Below are positions 24,890 to 33,341 of a stretch of DNA of 64,000 nucleotides, piece after piece. Origin of the DNA: Endobacterium cereale (GTDB lineage: Bacteria; Pseudomonadota; Alphaproteobacteria; Rhizobiales; Rhizobiaceae); assembly GCF_009617585.1 (NCBI RefSeq), contig NZ_WIXI01000051.1, positions 558,001 to 622,000 of the forward strand. The letters are read 5' to 3'. Within the stretch, counting starts at the first letter, position 1, and every line of letters begins with the position of its first letter. The notes below the pieces were generated by a model. It saw only the letters and a program-made list of their open reading frames with translations. It ran no database searches and was not told where the DNA came from. The position numbers and the translations under genes were made by a program.

Positions 24890-25561
24890 TTACAGCGCAG
24901 CAATGGCCTGCAACGCTTTTGCCCCTGGCCTGCTGACCTGTGGATGCGGGAAGCTTTCACAGAACTGCGCGACCGACAGAAGATATTCCGCCGGACGTCG
25001 AGTGATTTCCTCCGCCACCGCCTCGCCGATCATGAAATCATCGCCGATCAACGCGATCAGAAAGTCGGGATCGGACAGGTCGAGCGAAGGAAGAAGCGGG
25101 ACAATGGCCTCATCCCCGTCGTCTTGTGACCCAACATCTGCAAGAAAAGCGTGAAGCCCTGCCTGATCCGCGGCGAGAGGTGCATGCGCGGGATGATGCT
25201 CATCCAGAAAGTCGGCGGCCTCGAAGGCAACCTCAGTAGCAGCAAGATAAGCGGCAAGATCGTCGAAGACGACGCGGCTGCCACCATCATGGCTCAGATA
25301 AAACACCATGCCGGCCAGAGGCGATGCGCCGATCAGCATATGGTGATTGCTGGTTCCCGGATCATCGAGAATGATCCCGCCCAACATTTCGACCAGCCGG
25401 AAGGACCGGAACGTCCCGGTCTCCTCGACCATCTGCGGCAACGGCAGCAGACCAAGCGAAGTTCTGAACTCTTCCGCATCGGGCATGTCATCGATCTTGG
25501 AGAGATAGGTTCTCAACTGTTCCGCAATCGCGGTGTCGGCAGTCAGTGTACCCAAATCCAT
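24890..25561 (-). CDS. SMI1/KNR4-like (SUKH) candidate protein
   Basis: The start at 25561 (MDLGTLTADTAIAEQ) has AGGGAG six bases upstream; the longer frame to 25759 lacks a signal and overlaps the neighbour. The 223-residue soluble acidic protein has a central segment (FRLVEMLGGIILDDPG, then MVFYLSHDGGSRVVFDDL) that resembles SUKH proteins, many of which are immunity proteins to polymorphic toxins. This resemblance is by eye only. It is divergent from an ADP-ribosylglycohydrolase gene, with 90 bases between. Confidence 0.65.
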   Translation of the reverse strand: MDLGTLTADTAIAEQLRTYLSKIDDMPDAEEFRTSLGLLPLPQMVEETGTFRSFRLVEMLGGIILDDPGTSNHHMLIGASPLAGMVFYLSHDGGSRVVFDDLAAYLAATEVAFEAADFLDEHHPAHAPLAADQAGLHAFLADVGSQDDGDEAIVPLLPSLDLSDPDFLIALIGDDFMIGEAVAEEITRRPAEYLLSVAQFCESFPHPQVSRPGAKALQAIAAL

Positions 25562-25651
25562 TTTCACTCCCTGTCGGCTGAAAACCGTGTTTTCTATCCT
25601 ATGTATGATGGAGGTGCTTAGCCACCACAAACACATTTTCAGGACCGCATC

Positions 25652-26593
25652 ATGGACCAACAAATCCGCTCCCGCGCCATCGGCTGTTTGCTGGGCCAAC
25701 TGTCCGGCGATGCGCTGGGCTCTTTGGTGGAATTCCAGACACCGCAACAGATTTGTCAAAGATATCCGCTTGGCGTGCGCGAAATGCGTGACGGCGGCAC
25801 ATGGAACACCATTGCCGGCCAGCCAACCGACGATTCCGAAATGGCACTGGCGCTCGCCCGCACACTCGTTGCGGAAGGAACCTATGTTCAGGACGCTGCT
25901 CGAAAAGTTTATGCGGATTGGCTGCGCTCAAACCCGTTCGATATCGGTAATACGGTGCGCGACGGGCTCGACGCTCTGCCCAACCATGACAGCCAGGCCA
26001 ATGGCGCGTTGATGCGGATCGCGCCGCTCGGCATTTTTGGCGCAGGCCTGCCGCTCATGCAGGTCGGCGCATGGGCTGAGCAGGATGCCGTCATCACCCA
26101 TCCCCACCCGGTCTGCCGCCAGATCAACAACCTGTTTGCCCGCGCTATTTCCCATGCCATCGCAACCGGCCCAACCCCGCGCGAGCTTTACGAGGCGATC
26201 AGGACGTGGGCAAAGGCACTGGCCGTTCTGCCCGCCGTGCAGGACGTGATCGCGGCCGCCGAATATACACCACCCACCGATTTCACCCACCAGCAGGGCT
26301 GGGTGATGATCGCCTTCCAAAATGCATTGTTCCAGCTGCTGAATGCCCCGTCACTGGAAGAAGGTGTCGTACGCACGATCGCCGGCGGCGGCGATACCGA
26401 TACGAACGCGGCAATTGCCGGCGCGCTTCTGGGTGCCGTTCATGGAGAGGCAGCAATCCCGGCGCAATGGCGACAAAGCGTGTTGTTCTGCCGGCCGGAG
26501 CAAGGGCGGGCGAATGTGCATCGGCCAAGACCGCAGATTTACTGGCCGGTGGATGCGGTGGAGTTGGCGGAGCAGCTGGTAGTTACCGGATAG
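25652..26593 (+). CDS. ADP-ribosylglycohydrolase family protein (DraG-like)
   Basis: A 313-residue protein with the family metal sites: QPTDDSEMALALA (about residues 50-62) and GGGDTDTNAAIAGALLGA (about 245-262), plus an N-terminal GCLLGQLSGDALG. These enzymes use two Mg ions to remove ADP-ribose from arginine or other targets, reversing ADP-ribosylation in the cytoplasm. No nitrogenase or DraT gene is near, so this is not a classical DraG. The 3' end overlaps the vapC stop by 11 bases in convergent orientation. Confidence 0.92.
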   Translation: MDQQIRSRAIGCLLGQLSGDALGSLVEFQTPQQICQRYPLGVREMRDGGTWNTIAGQPTDDSEMALALARTLVAEGTYVQDAARKVYADWLRSNPFDIGNTVRDGLDALPNHDSQANGALMRIAPLGIFGAGLPLMQVGAWAEQDAVITHPHPVCRQINNLFARAISHAIATGPTPRELYEAIRTWAKALAVLPAVQDVIAAAEYTPPTDFTHQQGWVMIAFQNALFQLLNAPSLEEGVVRTIAGGGDTDTNAAIAGALLGAVHGEAAIPAQWRQSVLFCRPEQGRANVHRPRPQIYWPVDAVELAEQLVVTG

Positions 26594-26987
26594 GCGTAAT
26601 CAGTTCGACGGTCGGAAAATACCGACGATAACGCCCCACATCCCGCGTCAGCACCGGTATTTGTTGCACCGCAGCCTGCGCACCGATCAAAAAGTCCGGC
26701 AGCACGCCCGTACGTGAACCACCGGCACGGCGATATTGCGTGAACACTTTCCCCGCCAGAAACAGCGCCGGACGTGAAAGCGCCATGATATCCAACTGCG
26801 CCTCATCTATGAAGACATCAAGATCTTCTATGCGCTCGTAACGCACCGAAAGCTCGGCGTAGATGATATCGTTGATGAGAAGCGGTCCCTTGAGGCTAGC
26901 TGCCTCAAGCTGGGCGATCGACCAGTCCGCCCAGACGGGGTCATTGGTGACCAGATCAAGCAGGACGCTGGTATCGACCAGTGTCAC
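26583..26987 (-). CDS. vapC: VapC-type PIN-domain toxin
   Basis: A 134-residue PIN RNase from a GTG start. The acidic site residues are seen at DTSVLLDL (Asp4/5), NDIIYAELSVRYE (Glu), and GVLPDFLIGAQAA (Asp near 98). VapC cuts tRNA or rRNA and is held inactive by VapB. The start overlaps the vapB stop as GTGA, indicating coupling. The 3' end overlaps the convergent DraG-like gene. Confidence 0.93.
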   Translation of the reverse strand: MTLVDTSVLLDLVTNDPVWADWSIAQLEAASLKGPLLINDIIYAELSVRYERIEDLDVFIDEAQLDIMALSRPALFLAGKVFTQYRRAGGSRTGVLPDFLIGAQAAVQQIPVLTRDVGRYRRYFPTVELITPIR

Positions 26988-27217
26988 CTTTCACCGCGTG
27001 TCAGCGCCATGATCGCATCCGTATCAAGGCCTTTTCCCGCATGACCGCGCAATTGCTGGAAGCGACTGCTCGGCTTTTTGTCGCCGACTGCGGTCAGCAC
27101 GATTGTTCCATCGGCAGCACGCTGAAAATCAACCTCGCTACCGGGTACGATACCAAGCAGGTCCCGCACCGCCTTGGGAATGGTCACTTGGCCCTTTGCC
27201 GTCACCGTCGTGCTCAC
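26984..27217 (-). CDS. vapB: VapB-type antitoxin, AbrB/SpoVT family
   Basis: A 77-residue protein with the swapped-hairpin DNA-binding domain at the N-terminus (TVTAKGQVTIPKAVRDLLGI, then GSEVDFQ) and a flexible acidic tail that would wrap VapC. It controls the operon through the inverted repeat just upstream. Confidence 0.93.
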   Translation of the reverse strand: MSTTVTAKGQVTIPKAVRDLLGIVPGSEVDFQRAADGTIVLTAVGDKKPSSRFQQLRGHAGKGLDTDAIMALTRGER

Positions 27218-27228
27218 GTCGACACCTC

Positions 27229-27256
27229 GTAATACCCATGGGAAATGAGGTATTAC
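27229..27256. promoter_or_regulatory. Operator of vapBC
   Basis: A perfect inverted repeat GTAATACC (27229-27236) / GGTATTAC (27249-27256), starting 12 bases before the vapB start codon. It is the likely site for VapB/VapBC autorepression. Confidence 0.75.
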
Positions 27257-27302
27257 TTTTACCTCAGGCTTTCAAGCTGCAAGGGTTCGCAGCAGACCAC
27301 CC

Positions 27303-28961
27303 TCACCCCGCCCGCCAGGTATTCTTCCCCGCCGCCTTGGCGCGGTAAAGCCCGGCATCAGCGCGCGATTGCGGTTCCTTCAGGCTGATCGGCCATGCCG
27401 GATACCAGACGGCACCAATACTGCAGCCGACTTTTACCTCGCCGTAGCTGATGATCATCGTGGTCTGCATCAGTTCGATGATGCGGCTGCTGATCGCATC
27501 CATCAGCGCCTCGTCGGCATCCACCAGCACGACCACAAATTCGTCGCCACCGGTGCGGCAGATCAGATCGGTCTCGCGCACCGCCGTCTTCAGCCGCCGC
27601 GCCGTCTCAGTAAGAACCTCGTCGCCTGCCTCATGGCCGTGGCGATCATTGACCTGCTTGAAGCCGTCGAGATCGATGGCCAGCACACCACAGGCGTGGT
27701 TCGAACGGCCGAGCGCGAAGGCCGCTTCCAGCCCGCGGCGGTTGAGAAGCCCCGTGAGACTGTCGCGATTGGCCTGTTCCTGCGTCAGTCGCAACTGTTC
27801 CCGCTCGCGCGAAATGTCGAAGGCGACGCCCATGATCTTGATCGGCCGGCCTTCGTCGTCACGCAGAAGCTTGCGTTCGCAGCGCATCCAGCGTTCGCCA
27901 GTCACGGTCTGCAGCCGGTATTCGGCGGTTTCGCGGTCGGTATGGCCTGCCACCAGCCGCTCGAAACCGGCCCCCGCACGGTCCTGCGGATCCATACGCT
28001 GGATATAACTGGAAAGATCGAACGGCACCGGACCCGGCCCGACGATGAATGTTTTCAGGCCATCGGAAATGCGAAAATCGCTTCTGCCGATATCGAACTG
28101 CCAGAACCCGCCGCTGACGGCATCCATGGCAACGGCAAGCTGGGCGTTGATTTCGCTCATCGCCCGTTGTGCCTGTTTCTGCTCCGTCACATCGACGATC
28201 TGCGAGATGAAACGCACGATCTCCCCCGCTTCGTTGCGCATGGCGGTCACGGAAAGATTGGTTTCGGTCACGCCGCCATCGGGCTTCAGATAGCGTTTAT
28301 CGATGCGATAACTGTCGCGGTGACCGGCCAGAACCTGGCGGAACAGAAAAAGGTCGGCATCGATATCGTCCGGATGAGTGATACCCCCAAAACCGATACC
28401 GGTGACCTCTTCCACCGTGCGGCCCAGCATATCGGCAAAGCTTTTATTGGTGCGCAGAATGATGCCGCTCGTATCGACGAGAGCAAGCCCGATCGGCGAA
28501 TTCCTGAAGGCGTTTTCAAACAGCGCCTGGCTTTCTTCCGCACGCTCGCTCAGATCCGCCTGACGCTGGCCGAGATCGCTGACATGCACGAGCACGCCAC
28601 GCACGCGGCCATCTTCGGCAAGATCCGGCAGGTAATGCGCCATCACCCGACGTTTCTGGCCTTTCGACATCAGGTCGTAATCGAAGGAAACCGGCGTGCC
28701 GGCTCGCGCCAGTTCCAGCTTGTCGCGAATGGCGGCATAGTTTTCAGGCCCCACCACTTCGCGGGCCTGTTTACCGATCACCGCGTGGCGGTCGATATTG
28801 CGCAGGTCGGCATAGGTCTTGTTGACATAAAGAAGGTTGAGATCGGCATCCATGTAACCGATCAGCGCCGGCAGAAGATCGAGGATCCGCGCGTCTTCCG
28901 ACACGGCCGCCATCACATCAGTTCCAGTATCGGTATCTTTCCGATTGGACCGACCCGCCAT
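27303..28961 (-). CDS. Diguanylate cyclase with three PAS domains
   Basis: A 552-residue soluble protein. PAS domains lie at about 25-130, 145-262 and 275-385; the last two end in typical PAC segments (FISQIVDVTEQKQAQ, IMGVAFDISRERE). The C-terminal GGDEF domain starts DSLTGLLNRRGLE, and TGGDEFVVV is near residue 468. The inhibitory I-site RETD stands five residues before GGDEF, so product feedback is expected. It makes c-di-GMP in response to an unknown cue. No EAL domain and no membrane helix. Confidence 0.94.
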   Translation of the reverse strand: MAGRSNRKDTDTGTDVMAAVSEDARILDLLPALIGYMDADLNLLYVNKTYADLRNIDRHAVIGKQAREVVGPENYAAIRDKLELARAGTPVSFDYDLMSKGQKRRVMAHYLPDLAEDGRVRGVLVHVSDLGQRQADLSERAEESQALFENAFRNSPIGLALVDTSGIILRTNKSFADMLGRTVEEVTGIGFGGITHPDDIDADLFLFRQVLAGHRDSYRIDKRYLKPDGGVTETNLSVTAMRNEAGEIVRFISQIVDVTEQKQAQRAMSEINAQLAVAMDAVSGGFWQFDIGRSDFRISDGLKTFIVGPGPVPFDLSSYIQRMDPQDRAGAGFERLVAGHTDRETAEYRLQTVTGERWMRCERKLLRDDEGRPIKIMGVAFDISREREQLRLTQEQANRDSLTGLLNRRGLEAAFALGRSNHACGVLAIDLDGFKQVNDRHGHEAGDEVLTETARRLKTAVRETDLICRTGGDEFVVVLVDADEALMDAISSRIIELMQTTMIISYGEVKVGCSIGAVWYPAWPISLKEPQSRADAGLYRAKAAGKNTWRAG

Positions 28962-29177
28962 TTTTCACCTCGCTCGACCGGCTTCGCCTGCAAACCGTGT
29001 CCTGCATCATTGCCAAGGATTACACACCGGCCTGATGGGAATTTCGTTAACACAAGTCGGCGAAGTCGTTTTGACGCAGCGCAGTACCGCTGTCCTTGAC
29101 CTAGCTCCTTGCGTCCGCGTTCAAGGATAGTATGGTCCGCTTCGAAATTCCAACCCGTAAACATATGGATTGACGAT

Positions 29178-30377
29178 ATGGCGGCTTTCAAGACTCTCGA
29201 CGACCTTTCCGACATCGCGGGCAAGCGCGTTCTCGTGCGCGTCGACCTCAATGTGCCGATGGCAGATGGCAAGGTCAGCGACAAGACCCGCATCGAGCGC
29301 GTTGCACCGACCATCCTTGAGTTGTCCAAAAAAGGCGCGAAAGTCATCCTTCTGGCACATTTCGGTCGCCCCAAGGGTGAACCGGTTGCCGACATGTCGC
29401 TGTCCCTGATCGTTACCGCCGTCAACGAAGTGCTGGGCGACAAGATCCTGTTTGCATCCGATTGCATCGGCACTGATGCCGCCGACGCCGTGTCCTCCAT
29501 GAAGGATGGCGACATCCTGCTTCTGGAAAACACCCGCTTCCACAAGGGAGAGGAAAAGAACGACGCCGCCTTCACCGCCGAACTGGCAAAGAACGGCGAC
29601 ATCTTCGTCAACGACGCGTTTTCCGCCGCCCACCGCGCTCACTCTTCCACGGAAGGCCTTGCCCATCACCTGCCCGCCTATGCCGGCCGCACCATGCAGG
29701 CCGAGCTTGAAGCGCTCCAGGCAGGCCTCGGCACCCCGGTTCGCCCGACTGTTGCCATCGTCGGCGGCGCAAAGGTTTCCACCAAGATCGACCTCTTGCA
29801 GAACCTCGTGAAGAAGGTCGACGCGCTGGTCATCGGCGGCGGCATGGCCAACACCTTCATTGCCGCGCAGGGTATCGATGTCGGCAAGTCGCTGTGCGAA
29901 CACGATCTCGGCGAGACCGCCAAGGCGATCATGGCGGAAGCGGAGAAAGCCGGCTGCGCCATCGTGCTGCCGGTCGATGCCGTCGTTGCCCGCGAGTTCA
30001 AGGCCAATGCCGCCAATGAAACGGTCGCCATCGATGCCATCCCGGCCGATGCCATGGCACTCGATGTCGGTCCGAAATCGGTCGAAGCCATCAACGAATG
30101 GATCGGCAAGGCAAAAACACTGGTCTGGAACGGTCCGCTCGGCGCCTTTGAAATCGCTCCCTTCGACACGGCAACGGTTGCCGCCGCCAAGTTTGCAGCC
30201 GAACAAACGAAAGCCGGCAAGCTGACCTCTGTTGCCGGTGGCGGCGATACCGTTGCCGCGCTGAACCACGCAGGCGTTGCCGACGACTTTACCTATGTCT
30301 CGACCGCCGGCGGCGCATTCCTGGAATGGATGGAAGGCAAGGTCCTGCCGGGCGTTGAAGTCCTGAAGAAGGGCTGA
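29178..30377 (+). CDS. pgk: Phosphoglycerate kinase
   Basis: The start at 29178 (MAAFKTLDDLSDIAG) is chosen over an upstream extension. The 399-residue enzyme transfers phosphate between 1,3-bisphosphoglycerate and ADP. RVDLNVPM, the DDAFSAAHR type segment (NDAFSAAHRAHSS), GGAKVSTKI and the nucleotide loop GGGDTVAAL are present. It is followed by a terminator and then the aldolase gene on the same strand. Confidence 0.97.
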   Translation: MAAFKTLDDLSDIAGKRVLVRVDLNVPMADGKVSDKTRIERVAPTILELSKKGAKVILLAHFGRPKGEPVADMSLSLIVTAVNEVLGDKILFASDCIGTDAADAVSSMKDGDILLLENTRFHKGEEKNDAAFTAELAKNGDIFVNDAFSAAHRAHSSTEGLAHHLPAYAGRTMQAELEALQAGLGTPVRPTVAIVGGAKVSTKIDLLQNLVKKVDALVIGGGMANTFIAAQGIDVGKSLCEHDLGETAKAIMAEAEKAGCAIVLPVDAVVAREFKANAANETVAIDAIPADAMALDVGPKSVEAINEWIGKAKTLVWNGPLGAFEIAPFDTATVAAAKFAAEQTKAGKLTSVAGGGDTVAALNHAGVADDFTYVSTAGGAFLEWMEGKVLPGVEVLKKG

Positions 30378-30435
30378 TCTCGCGCCGGCGCAAATGCCGT
30401 TGCGATGAGCGAATGTTCACAGCTATAACGAGCAG

Positions 30436-30468
30436 GAGAGCGGCTAAGATAGGCCGCTCTCTTTTTTT
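30436..30468 (+). terminator. Rho-independent terminator of pgk
   Basis: GAGAGCGGC / GCCGCTCTC with an eight-base loop and seven T's. Confidence 0.9.
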
Positions 30469-30610
30469 AACAAGCAAATTCAAAAATTTTAGTTCTTTTA
30501 AACGATTGAAATAATTTCAATCGTTTCAAACAATTAGCTCCCTGTTTTTTGTGCCCTATTCTTCTGTTATGGCCGAAATATCAGCTTTTATCAGCACCCG
30601 GGAGACTACC

Positions 30611-31636
30611 ATGACCGAACGCCTCGAAGACATTGCCGTACAGATGGTTGCAAACGGCAAGGGGCTCCTGGCCGCCGATGAATCGACATCGACGATCAAG
30701 AAGCGTTTTGACAGTATCAACCTTGAGTCGACAGAGACGAGCCGCCGTGATTATCGCGAAATGCTGTTCCGCACCGACGCGGCCATGAAGAACTGCATCT
30801 CCGGCGTCATCCTGTATGAGGAAACCCTCTACCAGAAAGCCGCCGACGGCACGCCTTTCGTTGACCTCATCACCGGTGCCGGCTCCATTCCGGGCATCAA
30901 GGTCGATATCGGTGCCAAGCCGATGGCGCTGCACCCCAACGAATTCATCACCGAAGGCCTCGACGGCCTTTACGAGCGCCTGCGCAAGTATCGCGAAGCC
31001 GGTGCCCGTTTCGCCAAATGGCGCGGCGTCATCACCATCGGCGACCAGCGCCCGAGCTGGGGATCCATCAAGGCCAACTCGCAGTCGCTCGCCCGTTATG
31101 CCGCTCTCTGCCAGCAGGCCGATATCGTGCCGATTGTCGAGCCGGAAGTCATGATGGACGGCACGCCCGGTGATCACGATATCAACCGCTGCGCCGAAGT
31201 CACCCAGCATGTGCTGCAGACCGTTTTTGCCGATCTGTTCGACGCCCGCGTCAACCTTGAGGGCATGATCCTCAAGCCGAACATGATCATCGACGGCATC
31301 AAGGCTCGCAAGGCATCGGTCGCTGAAGTGGCCGAGCGCACCGTCAAGGTTCTGAAGGCCACCGTACCGGCATCGGTTCCGGGCGTCGCCTTTCTGTCGG
31401 GCGGCCAGACGTCGGAAGAGGCAACGGCGCATCTGTCGGCCATGGTCGCCGGTTACGACCTACCCTGGAAGCTGACCTATTCCTACGGCCGCGCGCTGCA
31501 GGAAACGGCGCTGAAGGCATGGGGCGGCAAGTCCGAAAACGTCGCCGCCGGCCAGCGCGCCTTCCAGCACCGCGCCGAAATGAACACGCTCGCCGCCAAG
31601 GGCACCTGGCAGCAGGCGCTGGAAAAGGCTGCGTAA
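30611..31636 (+). CDS. fbaB: Fructose-bisphosphate aldolase, class I
   Basis: The start at 30611 (MTERLEDIAVQMVAN) has GGAGA six bases upstream; the longer frame adds 20 unlikely residues. The 341-residue enzyme is of the eukaryotic-like class I type, with LAADESTSTIKKRF and the Schiff-base lysine in EGMILKPNMI (about residue 221), then LSGGQTSEEAT. It splits fructose-1,6-bisphosphate without metal. It has its own leader with T-rich and A-rich tracts after the pgk terminator. Confidence 0.96.
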   Translation: MTERLEDIAVQMVANGKGLLAADESTSTIKKRFDSINLESTETSRRDYREMLFRTDAAMKNCISGVILYEETLYQKAADGTPFVDLITGAGSIPGIKVDIGAKPMALHPNEFITEGLDGLYERLRKYREAGARFAKWRGVITIGDQRPSWGSIKANSQSLARYAALCQQADIVPIVEPEVMMDGTPGDHDINRCAEVTQHVLQTVFADLFDARVNLEGMILKPNMIIDGIKARKASVAEVAERTVKVLKATVPASVPGVAFLSGGQTSEEATAHLSAMVAGYDLPWKLTYSYGRALQETALKAWGGKSENVAAGQRAFQHRAEMNTLAAKGTWQQALEKAA

Positions 31637-31674
31637 GACATAAAGAGTTTCCCGGGAGAGGAAAACGGCATGGG

Positions 31675-31705
31675 AGCCGCCTGGTAACGGGCGGCTTTCG
31701 TGTGT
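31675..31705 (+). terminator. Possible terminator of fbaB
   Basis: AGCCGCC / GGCGGCT with an eight-base loop; the T-run is interrupted (TTCGTGTGTTT). Confidence 0.45.
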
Positions 31706-31774
31706 TTCGGGGAAGAGCATATGGATGGCGGGGTTGCGCCAGAAGCGGTCATTGCCTACGCGGAAAATGCGGGA

Positions 31775-32395
31775 TCATTTCTCAGTCTGGGCCTGCGCTA
31801 ACGCCGCCATCACGCACCGTTTCTGAAACTCCTCGCCAACCGGCATTCTGCTAATAAACGTTCGGAACCAAGCAGGAGCCACCAACGCGTCCATTATGGC
31901 TGCATGGTCCAGCATTGCTGGCAGTTCTCCGCGACCTATCGCTCTGTCGAGCATCTTATAGGAACCCGAAAAACGCTCTTGCCAGAAATCGGCCAAAACG
32001 ACAGCAACAACGTCATCGCCCTCGATTGAGGCCGCGAAGATTGACTGAGCCAGCTTCTTCGTGCCGGGTGTCGTCAACATGGCCAAGACGCTGGAGAGAT
32101 AGGCGGTGAGGTCACCATTGATCGATCCTGTATCTGGCACGGGCACCAAATCGGAGGAGAGGTCACGCAGCATGTCGCTGACAAGTTGCGGGCGTGTGGG
32201 CCAGCGTCGATAGATCGTTGCATTGTCCACGTATGCAGCGGCAGCAACAGCCCGGTGTGTGAGTGCACCGTAGCCTGAATCTTGCAAAATCTGTCTGACC
32301 GCACCCATCACCGCTACACGGACACGTTCGCTGCGACCACCCCGCCTTTCCCGAACTCGATCAAATTCTCCTAGTTCCGATCCACTTGACGACAT
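31775..32395 (-). CDS. TetR-family transcriptional regulator
   Basis: A 206-residue protein with an N-terminal helix-turn-helix (VRQILQDSGYGALTHRAVAA, then NATIYRRWPTRPQLV) and a C-terminal helical ligand domain. It is divergent from the lactonase-like gene; the 53-base gap holds an inverted repeat, so it probably represses both genes. The ligand is unknown. Codon use differs from the glycolytic genes beside it. Confidence 0.92.
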   Translation of the reverse strand: MSSSGSELGEFDRVRERRGGRSERVRVAVMGAVRQILQDSGYGALTHRAVAAAAYVDNATIYRRWPTRPQLVSDMLRDLSSDLVPVPDTGSINGDLTAYLSSVLAMLTTPGTKKLAQSIFAASIEGDDVVAVVLADFWQERFSGSYKMLDRAIGRGELPAMLDHAAIMDALVAPAWFRTFISRMPVGEEFQKRCVMAALAQAQTEK

Positions 32396-32414
32396 CTGGA
32401 CTTGCCTTTAATCA

Positions 32415-32438
32415 TTAATGCGACAGTTGCTGCATTAA
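32415..32438. promoter_or_regulatory. Probable TetR operator
   Basis: TTAATGC (32415-32421) and GCATTAA (32432-32438) form an inverted repeat between the divergent TetR and lactonase-like genes. Confidence 0.6.
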
Positions 32439-32448
32439 GGTCGATATC

Positions 32449-33288
32449 ATGAAAATCCACTGCATTCAAACCGGTGATGTGCAGATCAAGAGCCGTCATC
32501 AACTTGCGCGTTTCTGGGCAAGGCCAGCCCGTGCTCTTGACGTGATCGTTGATGGCAAATGGTCGCCGCGTCTGCCTATCGGCTGCTGGCTTATCGAGCA
32601 TCCGGAAGGCCTGATTGTGGTGGATACAGGCGAAAGCTCACATGCGAACGATCCGGGATATCAGCCGCGGTGGCATCCGTTCATGCAGTATTGCGAGCGC
32701 CGATGGGTGCGACCCGAAGAGGAGGTCGGTCCACGGCTGCGCGCTATGGGTTTCAATCCCAAGGATGTAAGGTGGGTGGTGATGACGCACATGCACGGCG
32801 ACCACGCAGGCGGTATTGGGCATTTCCCTAACAGCACGATATTGCTCAGCAAGCAGGAGGCCCATACCGCACTTTCACGCTCGGGTCCGCTGACCGGATA
32901 TCTCAACATGCACTATCCTAAATGGCTGAAGCCAACGGAAATCGAGTTCACGGACGGACCGTTTGAGAGCTTCGAGAAAAGCAAAACGCTGACAGCCGAT
33001 GGCAAAATTCATATCGTTCCAACACCCGGACATACTGAGGGGCATGTCTCGGTAGTGGTAGAGTCCGATGGTCACTGCATCCTGATCGGCGGTGATGCGT
33101 CCTATAGCGAAACGGACATGTTGAAGGGCAACGTCGATGGCGTTGCGTTTAGTGCTTCAGTCCATCAGGACACGACAAGGCGGATGCGCGAGCTTTGCCA
33201 GCGTCGGCCCACCATCACGCAATTTGCTCACGATCCAGAAAGCGCGATACGGCTATCCGCTTCAAAGACAACGCCCGGCTCGTACTAA
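32449..33288 (+). CDS. Metallo-beta-lactamase-fold lactonase, AHL-lactonase-like
   Basis: A 279-residue protein with the metal motif HMHGDHAGG (about residues 114-122, the HxHxDH pattern of AHL lactonases), VVDTGESS near 63, PTPGHTEGH near 190 and GGDASY near 214. The family includes AttM/BlcC and AiiA enzymes, which open lactones including quorum-sensing signals. No signal peptide, so cytoplasmic. Control by the divergent TetR protein is likely. Substrate cannot be fixed from sequence; other lactones are possible. Confidence 0.85.
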   Translation: MKIHCIQTGDVQIKSRHQLARFWARPARALDVIVDGKWSPRLPIGCWLIEHPEGLIVVDTGESSHANDPGYQPRWHPFMQYCERRWVRPEEEVGPRLRAMGFNPKDVRWVVMTHMHGDHAGGIGHFPNSTILLSKQEAHTALSRSGPLTGYLNMHYPKWLKPTEIEFTDGPFESFEKSKTLTADGKIHIVPTPGHTEGHVSVVVESDGHCILIGGDASYSETDMLKGNVDGVAFSASVHQDTTRRMRELCQRRPTITQFAHDPESAIRLSASKTTPGSY

Positions 33289-33341
33289 AGATGATAGGCG
33301 CTTCGGGCCAATTGCTGCATACCGCTTTGCGCCACAAGCGG

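Noticed and set aside
27369..29099. Plus-strand frame of 576 residues opposite the diguanylate cyclase
   Set aside because: Antisense shadow of a well-defined PAS-GGDEF protein.
29121..30269. Minus-strand frame of 382 residues opposite pgk
   Set aside because: Shadow of pgk; the residue composition is typical of antisense frames.
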